A stretch of DNA of 64,000 nt from an uncultured Bacteroidota bacterium (GTDB lineage: Bacteria > Bacteroidota > Bacteroidia > Flavobacteriales > Flavobacteriaceae). Position numbers and translations under genes: made by a program. The stretch spans positions 51,856 through 115,855 of the forward strand of contig CABYIO010000001.1 in the NCBI GenBank assembly GCA_902519075.1, in the 5' to 3' direction. Below, one piece after another: positions 18,058 through 26,343 of this stretch. The notes below the pieces were generated by a model. The model was not told the DNA's origin. It saw only the letters and a program-made list of their open reading frames with translations, and ran no database searches. Position 1 is the first letter of the stretch. Every line of letters begins with the position of its first letter.

Positions 18058-18819
18058 CTATTGCTCTAGGTACATTTTTCTAACCTTCTTGTATAGATTA
18101 GATGAATAAACAAAATCAGTAACCGCCTGATTATCGGTTTTGAAAATATTACTTTTACTTCCATTCCATTCCAGTACTCCATTTTTTAGAAAAATAATTT
18201 TTTCCCCAATCTCCATAACTGAATTCATATCATGGGAATTTATTATTGTGGTAATGTTTAATTCTTCAGTGATTTCCTTAATCAAGTTGTCTATTACAAT
18301 TGCTGTTTTTGGATCTAATCCAGAATTTGGCTCATCACAGAATAAATAACTAGGGTTATTTACAATAGCTCTGGCTATTGCCACCCTTTTTTGCATTCCT
18401 CCAGATGCTTCACTTGGCATTTTTTTATTACTGTTTTCTAACTCTACTCTTTTTAGTACTAAATTTACTCTGTCAAGCATTTCATCTAAGGGCATATTTT
18501 TGAACATTCTTAAAGGAAACATTACATTTTCTTCAATTGTCATTGAATCAAATAACGCGCTACCTTGAAAAACAGTGCCTATGCTAGATTTTAACTCCAT
18601 TTTTTGATTCTCATTCATTTGTTGAATATTACTTTTATTAAAGATGATTTGACCTTCATCATGTGTGTGTAGACCAAGTAAGCACTTTAAAAAAACGGTT
18701 TTTCCAGATCCAGTTTGTCCAATAATTAAACTTGTTTTGCCTTTTTCAAATTCACAAGAGATCCCTTTTAGAATAGGTTTATTATTAAATGATTTTTTCA
18801 GATTTATAACTTTTATCAT
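18058..18819 (-). CDS. ABC transporter ATPase, MlaF-like (lipid transport)
   Basis: 253 residues from ATG 18819. Walker A GQTGSGKT (34-41), signature EASGGMQKR (137-145), Walker B YLFCDEP (158-164). The SGGMQ signature and the adjacent MlaE-type permease identify the Mla/Mce-type phospholipid transport class acting between inner and outer membranes. The open frame extends upstream 20 codons, but ATG 18819 overlaps the permease stop as TAATG, which is clearly the coupled start. No mce/mlaD gene is adjacent, so the substrate-binding MCE partner must be elsewhere. Confidence 0.9.
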   Translation of the reverse strand: MIKVINLKKSFNNKPILKGISCEFEKGKTSLIIGQTGSGKTVFLKCLLGLHTHDEGQIIFNKSNIQQMNENQKMELKSSIGTVFQGSALFDSMTIEENVMFPLRMFKNMPLDEMLDRVNLVLKRVELENSNKKMPSEASGGMQKRVAIARAIVNNPSYLFCDEPNSGLDPKTAIVIDNLIKEITEELNITTIINSHDMNSVMEIGEKIIFLKNGVLEWNGSKSNIFKTDNQAVTDFVYSSNLYKKVRKMYLEQ

Positions 18820-19556
18820 TATCCTAGTAGCATTTGTGTTATTAAAAAATTGAATACAACAATCGAAACACTTGTCCAAATAAATGATTTAGTACTTGCC
18901 TTACCAACTTCTAGTGCTCCTCCTTTCATGTAGTAACCATGAAATGACGGAACTGTTGCTAAAATAAATGCAAAAACAAAACTCTTAATAAAGGCATATG
19001 TCATATGAAATGGAATAAAATCAGTTTGAATACCCTCAATAAATGCACTCATGGTGCTATAACCGCCATAAACACAAGCAACCATTCCGCCCAGCATTCC
19101 TAAAAACATTGCAATTGAAATCAAAAATGGGTAAAGTAGTAATGCAATGACTTTAGGAAACACCAAATAATTGATTGAATTTATACCCATCACCTCAAGA
19201 GCGTCAATCTGTTCTGTAACTCTCATCGATCCAATACTCGATGTGATAAATGAACCTACTTTTCCCGCCATTATGATTGAAATGATAGTTGGGGCAAATT
19301 CAAGAATTATAGTTTCCCTGGTTGCATATCCAACTAAGTAGTCAGGGTAGAAAGAACCCGTTGTGCTTAGAGCTAGTTGTATAGTTATTACACCTCCAAT
19401 AAAAAAAGAAACAAATGAAATAATACCCAATGAATTTACAACAGTGTCCTCGGTATCTTTCAAGATCAGATCTTTCATAACCCTCCATTTGGTGGGTTTT
19501 TGAAACATCTTTTGTAACATTAAGATATATAGTCCTATATTGTGTAAAAGAGTCAT
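18819..19556 (-). CDS. MlaE-like ABC transporter permease
   Basis: 245 residues, integral membrane, of the MlaE/YrbE permease family: GGVITIQLAL, a central region with APTIISIIMAGKVGSFITSSIGSM cut by the family's conserved glycines, EQIDALEVMGINSINYLVFPK, and a C-terminal TM. It forms the membrane part of a retrograde or anterograde phospholipid transporter with the ATPase encoded immediately downstream (one-base overlap). Divergent from the phosphatase gene at 19675. Confidence 0.92.
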   Translation of the reverse strand: MTLLHNIGLYILMLQKMFQKPTKWRVMKDLILKDTEDTVVNSLGIISFVSFFIGGVITIQLALSTTGSFYPDYLVGYATRETIILEFAPTIISIIMAGKVGSFITSSIGSMRVTEQIDALEVMGINSINYLVFPKVIALLLYPFLISIAMFLGMLGGMVACVYGGYSTMSAFIEGIQTDFIPFHMTYAFIKSFVFAFILATVPSFHGYYMKGGALEVGKASTKSFIWTSVSIVVFNFLITQMLLG

Positions 19557-19620
19557 TTTTCTTCTTTATATACTATAATATAATTTACAATAAATATTAA
19601 TAAAATTTATCATAATTCAT

Positions 19621-19628
19621 TATTTTTG
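19621..19628 (+). promoter_or_regulatory. Candidate -7 element of the phosphatase gene
   Basis: TATTTTTG matches TANNTTTG, 46 bases before ATG 19675. No clear -33 partner. Confidence 0.35.
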
Positions 19629-19674
19629 ACTGTATTAAAATCAATATAAAATTAGAATATTTAGATAATAACTT

Positions 19675-21027
19675 ATGATTAAACGTTTTTGCACTTATGT
19701 TTTTTTATTGATTTTTTGCTTTCAGACAAATGCTCAATTCCATTCACATAGTCATAATCACAATCACGATGGTTTACACCATTGGGAAATTCCAAGTAAA
19801 GACCCAGATAGAATTATTTTAACATTTAATGGTGATCCTGCAACTAAAAGAGCTGTTACTTGGAGAACTGATTCATCTGTTAATAAAGCTAAAGCCCAGA
19901 TAGCAGTTGCTGCCGTAAATTCAAGTTTTGTTAAAGAAGCCACAACTTATTTTGCAACTACTGAAGAATTTGATTTAGGCATTTATAAATCAAATAAATC
20001 TTTGATTGTCAACTATCACAGCGTAGTATTTGAAAACTTAAATCCAAATACGCTCTATGCATACAGAGTTGGAAATGACGAAAATTGGTCTGAGTGGATT
20101 CATTTCAAAACAGCCAATGATACTTATAGCCCTACTCAATTTGTATACTTTGGAGATGCACAAAATGATATTTTAAATCACTGGTCAAGAGTTATCAGAA
20201 TGGCTTATCAAACTGCTCCAAATGCATCATTTGTAATTCATGCCGGAGACTTGGTAGATTCTGCACACAAAGACAATGAGTGGGCACAATGGTTTAAAGC
20301 TGGTGGGTTCATTCACAGCCAATGGACAGCAATTCCGGTTGTCGGGAATCATGAATTTCAAAGATTTGACGGATACGAAGGATCATTACCCAGAAGATTA
20401 TCGATCCAGTGGAGGCCGCAATTCACACTTCCAGTTGAAGATAATTTAGACAGTAGGCTTCATGAAACTGTATATACAGTTGAATATCAAGATATACTTA
20501 TTCTAGTGCTCAATTCAACGGGTTATCTTGAAAAGCAAACTGAATATATCAAACAAAAGTTGAGTAATACAGACGCAAAATGGAAGATAGTTACTAATCA
20601 CCATTCTGTTTTTTCACCTGCAAAAGGTAGAGATTTCGAATATGCAAGGAAAGTGTGGAAGCCATTATTTGATAAGTACGGAGTTGATCTTGTTCTGAAT
20701 GGTCATGACCATACATATGCTAGAGGACATGTGCCTGTAAAATCTCAAAATATTGATCAATCCGGAAGTTTTAAAACTTTATATGTTACATCTGTAAGTG
20801 GTCCTAAACAATACAAAGTGGATAAAGAGAATATTAAAAATTATGTTACTGATGGATATAAATCCGATAAAATCGGAGAACAAACTCAGTTTTTTCAAGT
20901 TATTAGTGTAGAAAACAATAAATTAATTTATAGTGCATATACCACTCTTGGAAACCTGTATGATAAAGCAATTATTACAAAAGACTTTTCAACTGGAGAA
21001 AAAACCATTTCAAATTCGATTAAATAA
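19675..21027 (+). CDS. Secreted purple-acid-phosphatase-like metallophosphoesterase
   Basis: 450 residues. Signal peptide to about residue 20 (FCFQTNAQ), then a histidine-rich stretch (HSHSHNHNHDGLHHW, 23-37), a fibronectin-III-like purple acid phosphatase N-domain (RIILTFNGDPATKRAVTWRT), and a calcineurin-like catalytic domain: YFGDAQND (about 158-165), HAGDLVDSA, VVGNHEF, NHHSVFS and NGHDHTYARGH. These supply the usual two-metal ligands. It probably hydrolyses phosphate esters outside the cytoplasm. The His-rich head may bind metal but this is inference. Isolated gene: the neighbours on both sides are on the minus strand. Confidence 0.88.
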   Translation: MIKRFCTYVFLLIFCFQTNAQFHSHSHNHNHDGLHHWEIPSKDPDRIILTFNGDPATKRAVTWRTDSSVNKAKAQIAVAAVNSSFVKEATTYFATTEEFDLGIYKSNKSLIVNYHSVVFENLNPNTLYAYRVGNDENWSEWIHFKTANDTYSPTQFVYFGDAQNDILNHWSRVIRMAYQTAPNASFVIHAGDLVDSAHKDNEWAQWFKAGGFIHSQWTAIPVVGNHEFQRFDGYEGSLPRRLSIQWRPQFTLPVEDNLDSRLHETVYTVEYQDILILVLNSTGYLEKQTEYIKQKLSNTDAKWKIVTNHHSVFSPAKGRDFEYARKVWKPLFDKYGVDLVLNGHDHTYARGHVPVKSQNIDQSGSFKTLYVTSVSGPKQYKVDKENIKNYVTDGYKSDKIGEQTQFFQVISVENNKLIYSAYTTLGNLYDKAIITKDFSTGEKTISNSIK

Positions 21028-21044
21028 ACAGAAAAAGTAAAGGT

Positions 21045-21665
21045 TTAATTTTGATTAATATCGGAGTTAAGTTTATTTATGTAATACAATATGTTTTCTT
21101 TTCCAAGATGTTTTGTGCTTGAGGTAAGAAATATTTCAGGTAGAAACTCCCAGTTTTCAAGAATTACTTTCTTGTAATTATTTACCTTATTTTCAACACC
21201 ATCTTTCGGGTTGCCATCCTGTTTTAATTTATCGATTTTAGTAAAAACAATTGAGAAAGCAATATTATTTAATGTCAACCATCGCATAAATTCAATATCG
21301 ATCTTTTGTGCTTCGTGTCTTACATCAACTAAAATAAATGCAGAAACTAGTTGGCTTCTGTTTAAAAAATAATCTGTAATTAGTTTTTGAAAAATTTTCT
21401 TTTCTGATTTAGAAGCTTTAGCATATCCATAGCCAGGAAGATCTACAAGGTGCCAAGAGGAATCAATTAAGAAGTGATTAATTAATCTTGTTTTACCTGG
21501 TTTTGAAGAAGTTTTTGCCAGTTTTTTATTATTAGTCAACATATTTATCAATGATGACTTACCTACATTACTTCGACCAATAAAAACATACTCTGGTAAA
21601 TTACTTTTTGGGCAATCTTTTGCATTTTGATTGCTTATAACAAATTTCGCACTTTTAATATTCAT
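21045..21665 (-). CDS. yihA: Ribosome-biogenesis GTPase EngB/YihA
   Basis: 206 residues from ATG 21665. G1 GRSNVGKSSLI (about 30-40), G2 region KPGKTRLINHF, G3 DLPGYGYAKA, G4 TKIDK: the compact TrmE-Era family GTPase that assists large-subunit assembly. The frame is open for ten more codons, but the ATG at 21665 overlaps the upstream hydrolase stop as TAATG and matches family length. Two-gene operon with the hydrolase, opposite to mraZ. Confidence 0.93.
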   Translation of the reverse strand: MNIKSAKFVISNQNAKDCPKSNLPEYVFIGRSNVGKSSLINMLTNNKKLAKTSSKPGKTRLINHFLIDSSWHLVDLPGYGYAKASKSEKKIFQKLITDYFLNRSQLVSAFILVDVRHEAQKIDIEFMRWLTLNNIAFSIVFTKIDKLKQDGNPKDGVENKVNNYKKVILENWEFLPEIFLTSSTKHLGKENILYYINKLNSDINQN

Positions 21666-22432
21666 TATTTTAGGACAATTTTTGAAGAAAGCCAATCTAT
21701 AAGTAATGCATTAAATTGATCTGGGTGCTCCATCATTGGTGCATGTCCACATTTGTCAATCCAAAAAAGATCTGAGTCAGGAAGGAGTTTGTGAAATTCG
21801 TCAGCAACTTCAGGTGGTGTTACATTATCATTTTTTCCCCAAATTATACATGTTGGAAGCTTCATTTTTGGTAAATCATCAGCCATATTATGTCTAATTG
21901 CACTTTTAGCCATTGCCAATATTTTAATCAGCTTATTTCTGTCATTAACAGTTTCAAAAACTTCATCAACAAGTTCTTTGGTTGCTGTTTTTGGACTATA
22001 AAATACTTCTTCAACTTTTTTCTTAATTACATTGTAATCACCTCTTTTTGTATATCCGCTTCCCATACCTTTTTCGTAAAGTCCTGAGCTTCCTGTTAAA
22101 ATTAAGCCCCTGGCTTTATTAAAAAGCTTGGTGTAATAAAGTCCAATATGACCACCTAGGGAATTACCCATTAAAACAAATTCTTTAAGTTTTTTATGGA
22201 TTATAAACCTGTCTAAAAACTTTGCTAATTCTTTTACAGAAGTCTTAAGTATAGGTAGATCGTAAATCGGCAATACAGGCATTATAACTTTAAAATCCCT
22301 TTGTTTAAAAAAATCTGTAACATAATTAAAATTACTCAAGTTGCCCATGAGACCGTGAAGGATAATAATTGGGAAGCCTTCACCTTCTTCAATGTATTTA
22401 TAGCCGTTTTCTTCTATAAGATTGAAATCCAT
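21665..22432 (-). CDS. Alpha/beta-fold hydrolase
   Basis: 255 residues with an alpha/beta-hydrolase fold: oxyanion loop IIILHGLMGN, nucleophile elbow LMGNSLGGH (Ser91), acid in WGKNDNVTPP and histidine in KCGHAPMMEHP. The substrate is unknown; family members include esterases and C-C hydrolases. ATG 22432 is preferred over a TTG six codons upstream because two TANNTTTG elements lie just before it. First gene of the operon with yihA; adjacency to mraZ is a recurring flavobacterial order. Confidence 0.85.
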   Translation of the reverse strand: MDFNLIEENGYKYIEEGEGFPIIILHGLMGNLSNFNYVTDFFKQRDFKVIMPVLPIYDLPILKTSVKELAKFLDRFIIHKKLKEFVLMGNSLGGHIGLYYTKLFNKARGLILTGSSGLYEKGMGSGYTKRGDYNVIKKKVEEVFYSPKTATKELVDEVFETVNDRNKLIKILAMAKSAIRHNMADDLPKMKLPTCIIWGKNDNVTPPEVADEFHKLLPDSDLFWIDKCGHAPMMEHPDQFNALLIDWLSSKIVLK

Positions 22433-22447
22433 ATCCAGATTTTTAAT

Positions 22448-22465
22448 CAAAATTAATCAAATTTA
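22448..22465 (-). promoter_or_regulatory. Two overlapping candidate -7 elements for the hydrolase-yihA operon
   Basis: On the minus strand TAAATTTG (22458-22465) and TAATTTTG (22448-22455) both match TANNTTTG and are 10 bases apart. Either would start transcription just before ATG 22432. No -33 TTG at exact spacing. Confidence 0.4.
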
Positions 22466-22622
22466 TTCAGAATCACTCAATTAAGAGTGCTGATTAACAA
22501 TTAATGAACAATGTGTGTTGATTAATTATAGTTTATTTGTAACCACCTGTATATCAGTTATTTATACAATTATTTTCTATTATTTAAATCATAAAAATCG
22601 GAGAATCTTTAATTTTATTAAC

Positions 22623-22652
22623 AATGTGGTAAAATGTGGTAAAATGTGGTAA
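22623..22652 (+). promoter_or_regulatory. MraZ-box operator: three direct copies of AATGTGGTAA
   Basis: Three identical 10-bp units in perfect tandem, so the TGTGG cores face the same side of the helix once per turn. MraZ is known in several bacteria to bind repeated TGG-containing boxes with a 10-bp period upstream of its own gene and repress the dcw operon. The boxes end 10 bases before the candidate -7 element and cover the -33 region, suiting repression. Confidence 0.85.
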
Positions 22653-22661
22653 TTTTTTTAT

Positions 22662-22669
22662 TAAATTTG
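22662..22669 (+). promoter_or_regulatory. Candidate -7 element of the dcw operon
   Basis: TAAATTTG matches TANNTTTG, about 23 bases before the mraZ TTG start and directly after the MraZ boxes. The rest of the 22466-22661 stretch holds a weak CACTC/GAGTG hairpin (22474-22489) and no gene. Confidence 0.5.
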
Positions 22670-22692
22670 AGATTACATAACTGAGAAGGATT

Positions 22693-23148
22693 TTGAATTA
22701 TTTAATTGGAACATACGAGTGTAAAATTGATGTTAAGGGAAGGCTTTTAATTCCCTCTGCATTTAAAAAACAGCTTGCACCTGTTATTCCCAAAGGTTTT
22801 GTTTTAAAAAGAGCTGTGTTTCAAAATTGCCTAGAGTTGTATCCTTTGGAACAATGGGAAGAGTTAATAAAAAAGGTCAATTCACTTAACAGGTTTAAGA
22901 AGAAGAATAATGATTTTATCAGAAGGTTTACTGCAGGTGTAAAATTTATTGAACTAGACAGTAACGGAAGGTTGTTGATCCCTAGAGATTTGATAGAATT
23001 TTCAAATATTAAAAGGGAGGTTACACTCTCCACCTCTGTTAACATAATCGAAATATGGGATAAATCAAGTTATGAAAAAGCAATTGCAGATTCTAGAGAT
23101 GATTTTGCTCAACTGGCTGAAGAAGTAATGGGTGGCGATGAAGAGTGA
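22693..23148 (+). CDS. mraZ: Transcriptional regulator MraZ
   Basis: 151 residues; ring-forming DNA-binding protein with two SpoVT/AbrB-like MraZ domains (about 1-70 and 75-145), each with a conserved xDxxGRLxxP core: KIDVKGRLLIPSAF and ELDSNGRLLIPRDL. It normally represses the division and cell-wall cluster that it heads. The start is TTG; the family N-terminus NYLIGTYECKIDVKGRL begins directly there, and AAGGA lies two bases upstream. It overlaps rsmH by 11 bases. Its likely operator is the three 10-bp boxes at 22623-22652. Confidence 0.95.
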   Translation: MNYLIGTYECKIDVKGRLLIPSAFKKQLAPVIPKGFVLKRAVFQNCLELYPLEQWEELIKKVNSLNRFKKKNNDFIRRFTAGVKFIELDSNGRLLIPRDLIEFSNIKREVTLSTSVNIIEIWDKSSYEKAIADSRDDFAQLAEEVMGGDEE

Positions 23149-24040
23149 TTATCATTTACCTGTATTGCTAAAAGAGTCGATTAATGGTTTAAAAATAGAT
23201 GATGAAGGAATATATGTTGATGCAACTTTTGGAGGAGGCGGTCATAGTTTAGAAATATTAAGGAGCCTATCTAAAAAGGGAAGATTAGTTTCTTTTGATC
23301 AGGATCTAGATTCAAAAAATAATTCTTATGAAGAAAGTAATTTTTATTTCGTTAATGAAAATTTTAAATACATGAAGAGGTTTTTAAAAAATTTAGGTTT
23401 TTCAAAAGTTAATGGAATACTAGCTGACCTTGGAGTTTCTTCTTTTCAAATTAATACTCCTGCTAGAGGGTTTTCTTACCGGTATGATGCAGCTCTAGAT
23501 ATGAGAATGAATAAAAACAACAAACTTGATGCGATGAAAGTCATAAACAGCTATAACCATGAAAATCTTAGTAAAATTTTATTCGAATATGGAGACATAA
23601 AGAATTCAAAAAAAATATCAGAAGAAATTATTAAAGCTAGAACGGCAAATAAAATAAATACAACATTTGATTTTAATAAGATACTTAAGCCACTTTACCC
23701 TGAGAGGTATTTAAATAAAAATCTTTCTAGAATTTATCAAGCTATTAGAATTGAAGTTAATAAAGAATTAGATGTCCTAAAGTCATTTTTAGAGCAGACA
23801 AGCGAATTATTATTGCCTGGCGGTAGATTATGTGTTATTTCTTATCACTCTTTAGAGGACAGAATGGTAAAAAGATATATAACTAATGGAAATTTTTCGA
23901 CAACTGCTGAAAAAGATCTATACGGAAACTTTTCTGTACCCTTTAAAAAAATTGGAAAAATGATTCAACCATCAGCTGTAGAGCTAAAAGAAAATATAAG
24001 GTCTAGAAGCGCAAAATTGAGAATAGCCGAGAAAATTTAA
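23138..24040 (+). CDS. rsmH: 16S rRNA m4C1402 methyltransferase RsmH (MraW)
   Basis: 300 residues from ATG 23138. N4-methylates C1402 of 16S rRNA with SAM. Signatures: HLPVLLKESINGL, YVDATFGGGGHSLEIL (SAM loop), GILADLGVSSFQI, ARGFSYRYDAALDMRM, YQAIRIEVNKEL and VISYHSLEDRMVKRY. A GTG two codons earlier is possible, but ATG gives the usual N-terminus. The 11-base overlap with mraZ implies coupled translation. Confidence 0.96.
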   Translation: MKSDYHLPVLLKESINGLKIDDEGIYVDATFGGGGHSLEILRSLSKKGRLVSFDQDLDSKNNSYEESNFYFVNENFKYMKRFLKNLGFSKVNGILADLGVSSFQINTPARGFSYRYDAALDMRMNKNNKLDAMKVINSYNHENLSKILFEYGDIKNSKKISEEIIKARTANKINTTFDFNKILKPLYPERYLNKNLSRIYQAIRIEVNKELDVLKSFLEQTSELLLPGGRLCVISYHSLEDRMVKRYITNGNFSTTAEKDLYGNFSVPFKKIGKMIQPSAVELKENIRSRSAKLRIAEKI

Positions 24041-24044
24041 CTAA

Positions 24045-24362
24045 ATGAAGAATAAGTTATTTAATATCATGAGAGGATCTTTTTTAGTTGATGAAAAATC
24101 AACTTCAAATTGGATTTATATTTTCCTTTTTCTAATTCTATCCTTGGTTATGATATCATCCTCTCATTCCGTTGACCAAAAGGTCTATAAAATAGCATCA
24201 TTAAATGAAGAAATTAAATCTCTGAGATCTGAATTCGTAGATACAAGAACAAGACTGATGATTTACAAAATGGAATCATCTGTAAAAAATAGATTATCCC
24301 AGCAGGGAATAAAATCATTAAAAACTCCTCCAGTTAAAATTGTTATAAATGTCAATAACTAA
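24045..24362 (+). CDS. FtsL-like cell-division protein
   Basis: 105 residues with one TM helix (about 23-42) and a following coiled-coil stretch (KVYKIASLNEEIKSLRSEF). Size, topology and the slot between rsmH and ftsI match the FtsL-like division protein of Bacteroidota, which in other bacteria bridges FtsQ and FtsB to FtsW/FtsI. Sequence conservation is weak, so the call rests mainly on position. The 3' end overlaps ftsI by 14 bases. Confidence 0.82.
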   Translation: MKNKLFNIMRGSFLVDEKSTSNWIYIFLFLILSLVMISSSHSVDQKVYKIASLNEEIKSLRSEFVDTRTRLMIYKMESSVKNRLSQQGIKSLKTPPVKIVINVNN

Positions 24363-26343
24363 GAAAAAAATAACGAACAGACTTTATTTAATCAGCTTGC
24401 TTCTGATCGTTATTATTTTTTCTATTGTTTTTAAAATTATTGACTTACAGTTTTTTAAAGGTGACTATTACATTGACATTTCTGAAAAAAGAGAATTTAA
24501 AAATATAGAAATCCCTGCAAACAGAGGTAATATTTATTCTGACACTGGAAAACTTCTGGCAAGCTCAGTACCTAAATATGATATTAGATTTGATGCCCTG
24601 GCGCCAAGCGACTCGAACTTTAATAAATATGTTGATGAATTGGCATTAGAACTCGCTTCATATTTTGGAGAATCATCAGAGATGTATTCTAACAAACTAA
24701 GGCAAGCAAGAAAAGATAAAAACAGATATTTATTAATTGCTAGAAACCTGGGTTATCTAGATTGTAAGAAATTTAAAAATTTCCCATTATTTAATCTTGG
24801 CGGATTTAGAGGTGGATTTATAACCGAACAATATACCAAAAGGGATTATCCTATTGGTGGAATAGCTCAAAGAACTGTAGGATACGAAAGGTATGATGAT
24901 TTTGGCAATGCTATGAGACCAGGGCTTGATGGAGCATTTGGGCCAAAATATCTAAAAGGTGAAAACGGAATTAGGTTCTCTCAAAAAATAGGACTTGGTC
25001 AGTGGAAGCCCGTCTTAGATTATAATGAAAAAGAACCTAGAGATGGTTACGATTTACACACTACACTAAATATAGAAATTCAAGATTTAGCTCATCACGC
25101 ACTATTACGTCAATTAGAATTTTATGAAGCAGAACATGGTAGTGTAGTGGTAATGGAAACTAAAACAGGTGAAATTAAAGCTATTTCAAATTTAGGAAGA
25201 ACCTCTGAGGGTAAATATTATGAGAAGTTGAATTATGCAGTTGGTGAATCTCATGAGCCTGGGTCAACATTTAAGCTAATGGCAATGGTTAGGGCTCTAG
25301 AAGACAAGGTAATTGACACCTCAGACATCGTTGATACCAAAAACGGAATCTTAAGTTTTTATGGAAGAAAGGTAAGGGATTCTAAAAAGGGTGGTTACGG
25401 AAAAATATCAGCTGCAAAAGCATTTGAAGTCTCTTCAAATACTGGAATAGTCCAAATCATTAATGATAATTATAATGAAAAACCCGAACAATTTGTTGAC
25501 GGGTTATTTGATATGAAAATCAATGAACCCCTTGGCCTACCAATACTTGGAGAAGGTGAGCCAAAATTTACACATCCAAGAGATAAAGTTAATTGGGATG
25601 GACTTGACCTGCCATGGATGGCTTTTGGATATGGAATATCATTGACCCCTTTACAAACCCTTACTTTTTATAACGCAATTGCTAATGATGGGGTAATGGT
25701 AAAGCCAAGATTCATAAAAGAAGTAAAGCAATTTGACCAAGTAATAGAAAAATTTGATACTGAAATTATTTCGAATTCAATTTGCAGTAAAGAAACCATT
25801 GACAAGGTTAAAAATATGATGAAAAATGTTGTAGAAAAAGAACATGGTACTGCACATAATATTTATTCTGAAGATTTTTCAATGGCAGGAAAAACTGGTA
25901 CGTGTCAAACTGAATATTGGAAGTCAACGGGTTTATATATTTCATCATTTGCTGGTTACTTTCCAGCTGAAAATCCTAAATATTCATGCATTGTCGTAAT
26001 TCACAAACCAGATAAGAAAAAAGGCTACTATGGAAATATAGTTGCGGCTCCTGTATTTAAAGAAATTGCACAAAAGATATATTCAAATATACCAGAAGTT
26101 GAAAGCTATGATGAAATAAAATTTGAGTCTATTGAAGCAATAAGTAATCAGGAATTTGTATCAAAGCTAGAAAATATGATAATGCCTGATATTTCTAAAT
26201 ATGAGTTAATGGATATCATTCCGATGATTGAAAACAACGGCTATAAGTTGTCAATTGAGGGGAATGGAAATAAAGTTAGACAGATAACAAAGTCTGGAAC
26301 AAAATTAAAAAAGGGTCAAACAATAAAAATAAATTTGATTTGA
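24349..26343 (+). CDS. ftsI: Division-specific penicillin-binding protein (FtsI/PBP3 type) with PASTA domain
   Basis: Septal peptidoglycan transpeptidase, 664 residues. TM at about 10-28; PBP dimerisation domain with PANRGNIYSDTG; transpeptidase domain with the SxxK active serine in EPGSTFKLM (about 306), SxN in VSSNTG (about 362) and KTG in AGKTGTCQ (about 513). The last 60 residues (MPDISKYELMDIIPMIENNG onward) form one PASTA domain, as is common in Bacteroidota FtsI and in SpoVD-like PBPs. Overlaps the ftsL-like gene by 14 bases and murE by four. Confidence 0.95.
   Translation: MSITKKKITNRLYLISLLLIVIIFSIVFKIIDLQFFKGDYYIDISEKREFKNIEIPANRGNIYSDTGKLLASSVPKYDIRFDALAPSDSNFNKYVDELALELASYFGESSEMYSNKLRQARKDKNRYLLIARNLGYLDCKKFKNFPLFNLGGFRGGFITEQYTKRDYPIGGIAQRTVGYERYDDFGNAMRPGLDGAFGPKYLKGENGIRFSQKIGLGQWKPVLDYNEKEPRDGYDLHTTLNIEIQDLAHHALLRQLEFYEAEHGSVVVMETKTGEIKAISNLGRTSEGKYYEKLNYAVGESHEPGSTFKLMAMVRALEDKVIDTSDIVDTKNGILSFYGRKVRDSKKGGYGKISAAKAFEVSSNTGIVQIINDNYNEKPEQFVDGLFDMKINEPLGLPILGEGEPKFTHPRDKVNWDGLDLPWMAFGYGISLTPLQTLTFYNAIANDGVMVKPRFIKEVKQFDQVIEKFDTEIISNSICSKETIDKVKNMMKNVVEKEHGTAHNIYSEDFSMAGKTGTCQTEYWKSTGLYISSFAGYFPAENPKYSCIVVIHKPDKKKGYYGNIVAAPVFKEIAQKIYSNIPEVESYDEIKFESIEAISNQEFVSKLENMIMPDISKYELMDIIPMIENNGYKLSIEGNGNKVRQITKSGTKLKKGQTIKINLI

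Noticed and set aside
22474-22489. CACTC-AATTAA-GAGTG hairpin as a terminator in the yihA-hydrolase/mraZ gap
   Set aside because: Only five paired bases, no T-run, and it lies between divergent genes where no terminator is needed.
22443-22525. Repeated TTAATCAA/TTGATTAA sites upstream of mraZ as an operator cluster
   Set aside because: The first two copies are part of the two TANNTTTG -7 elements on the minus strand, and the rest can arise by chance in such AT-rich DNA.
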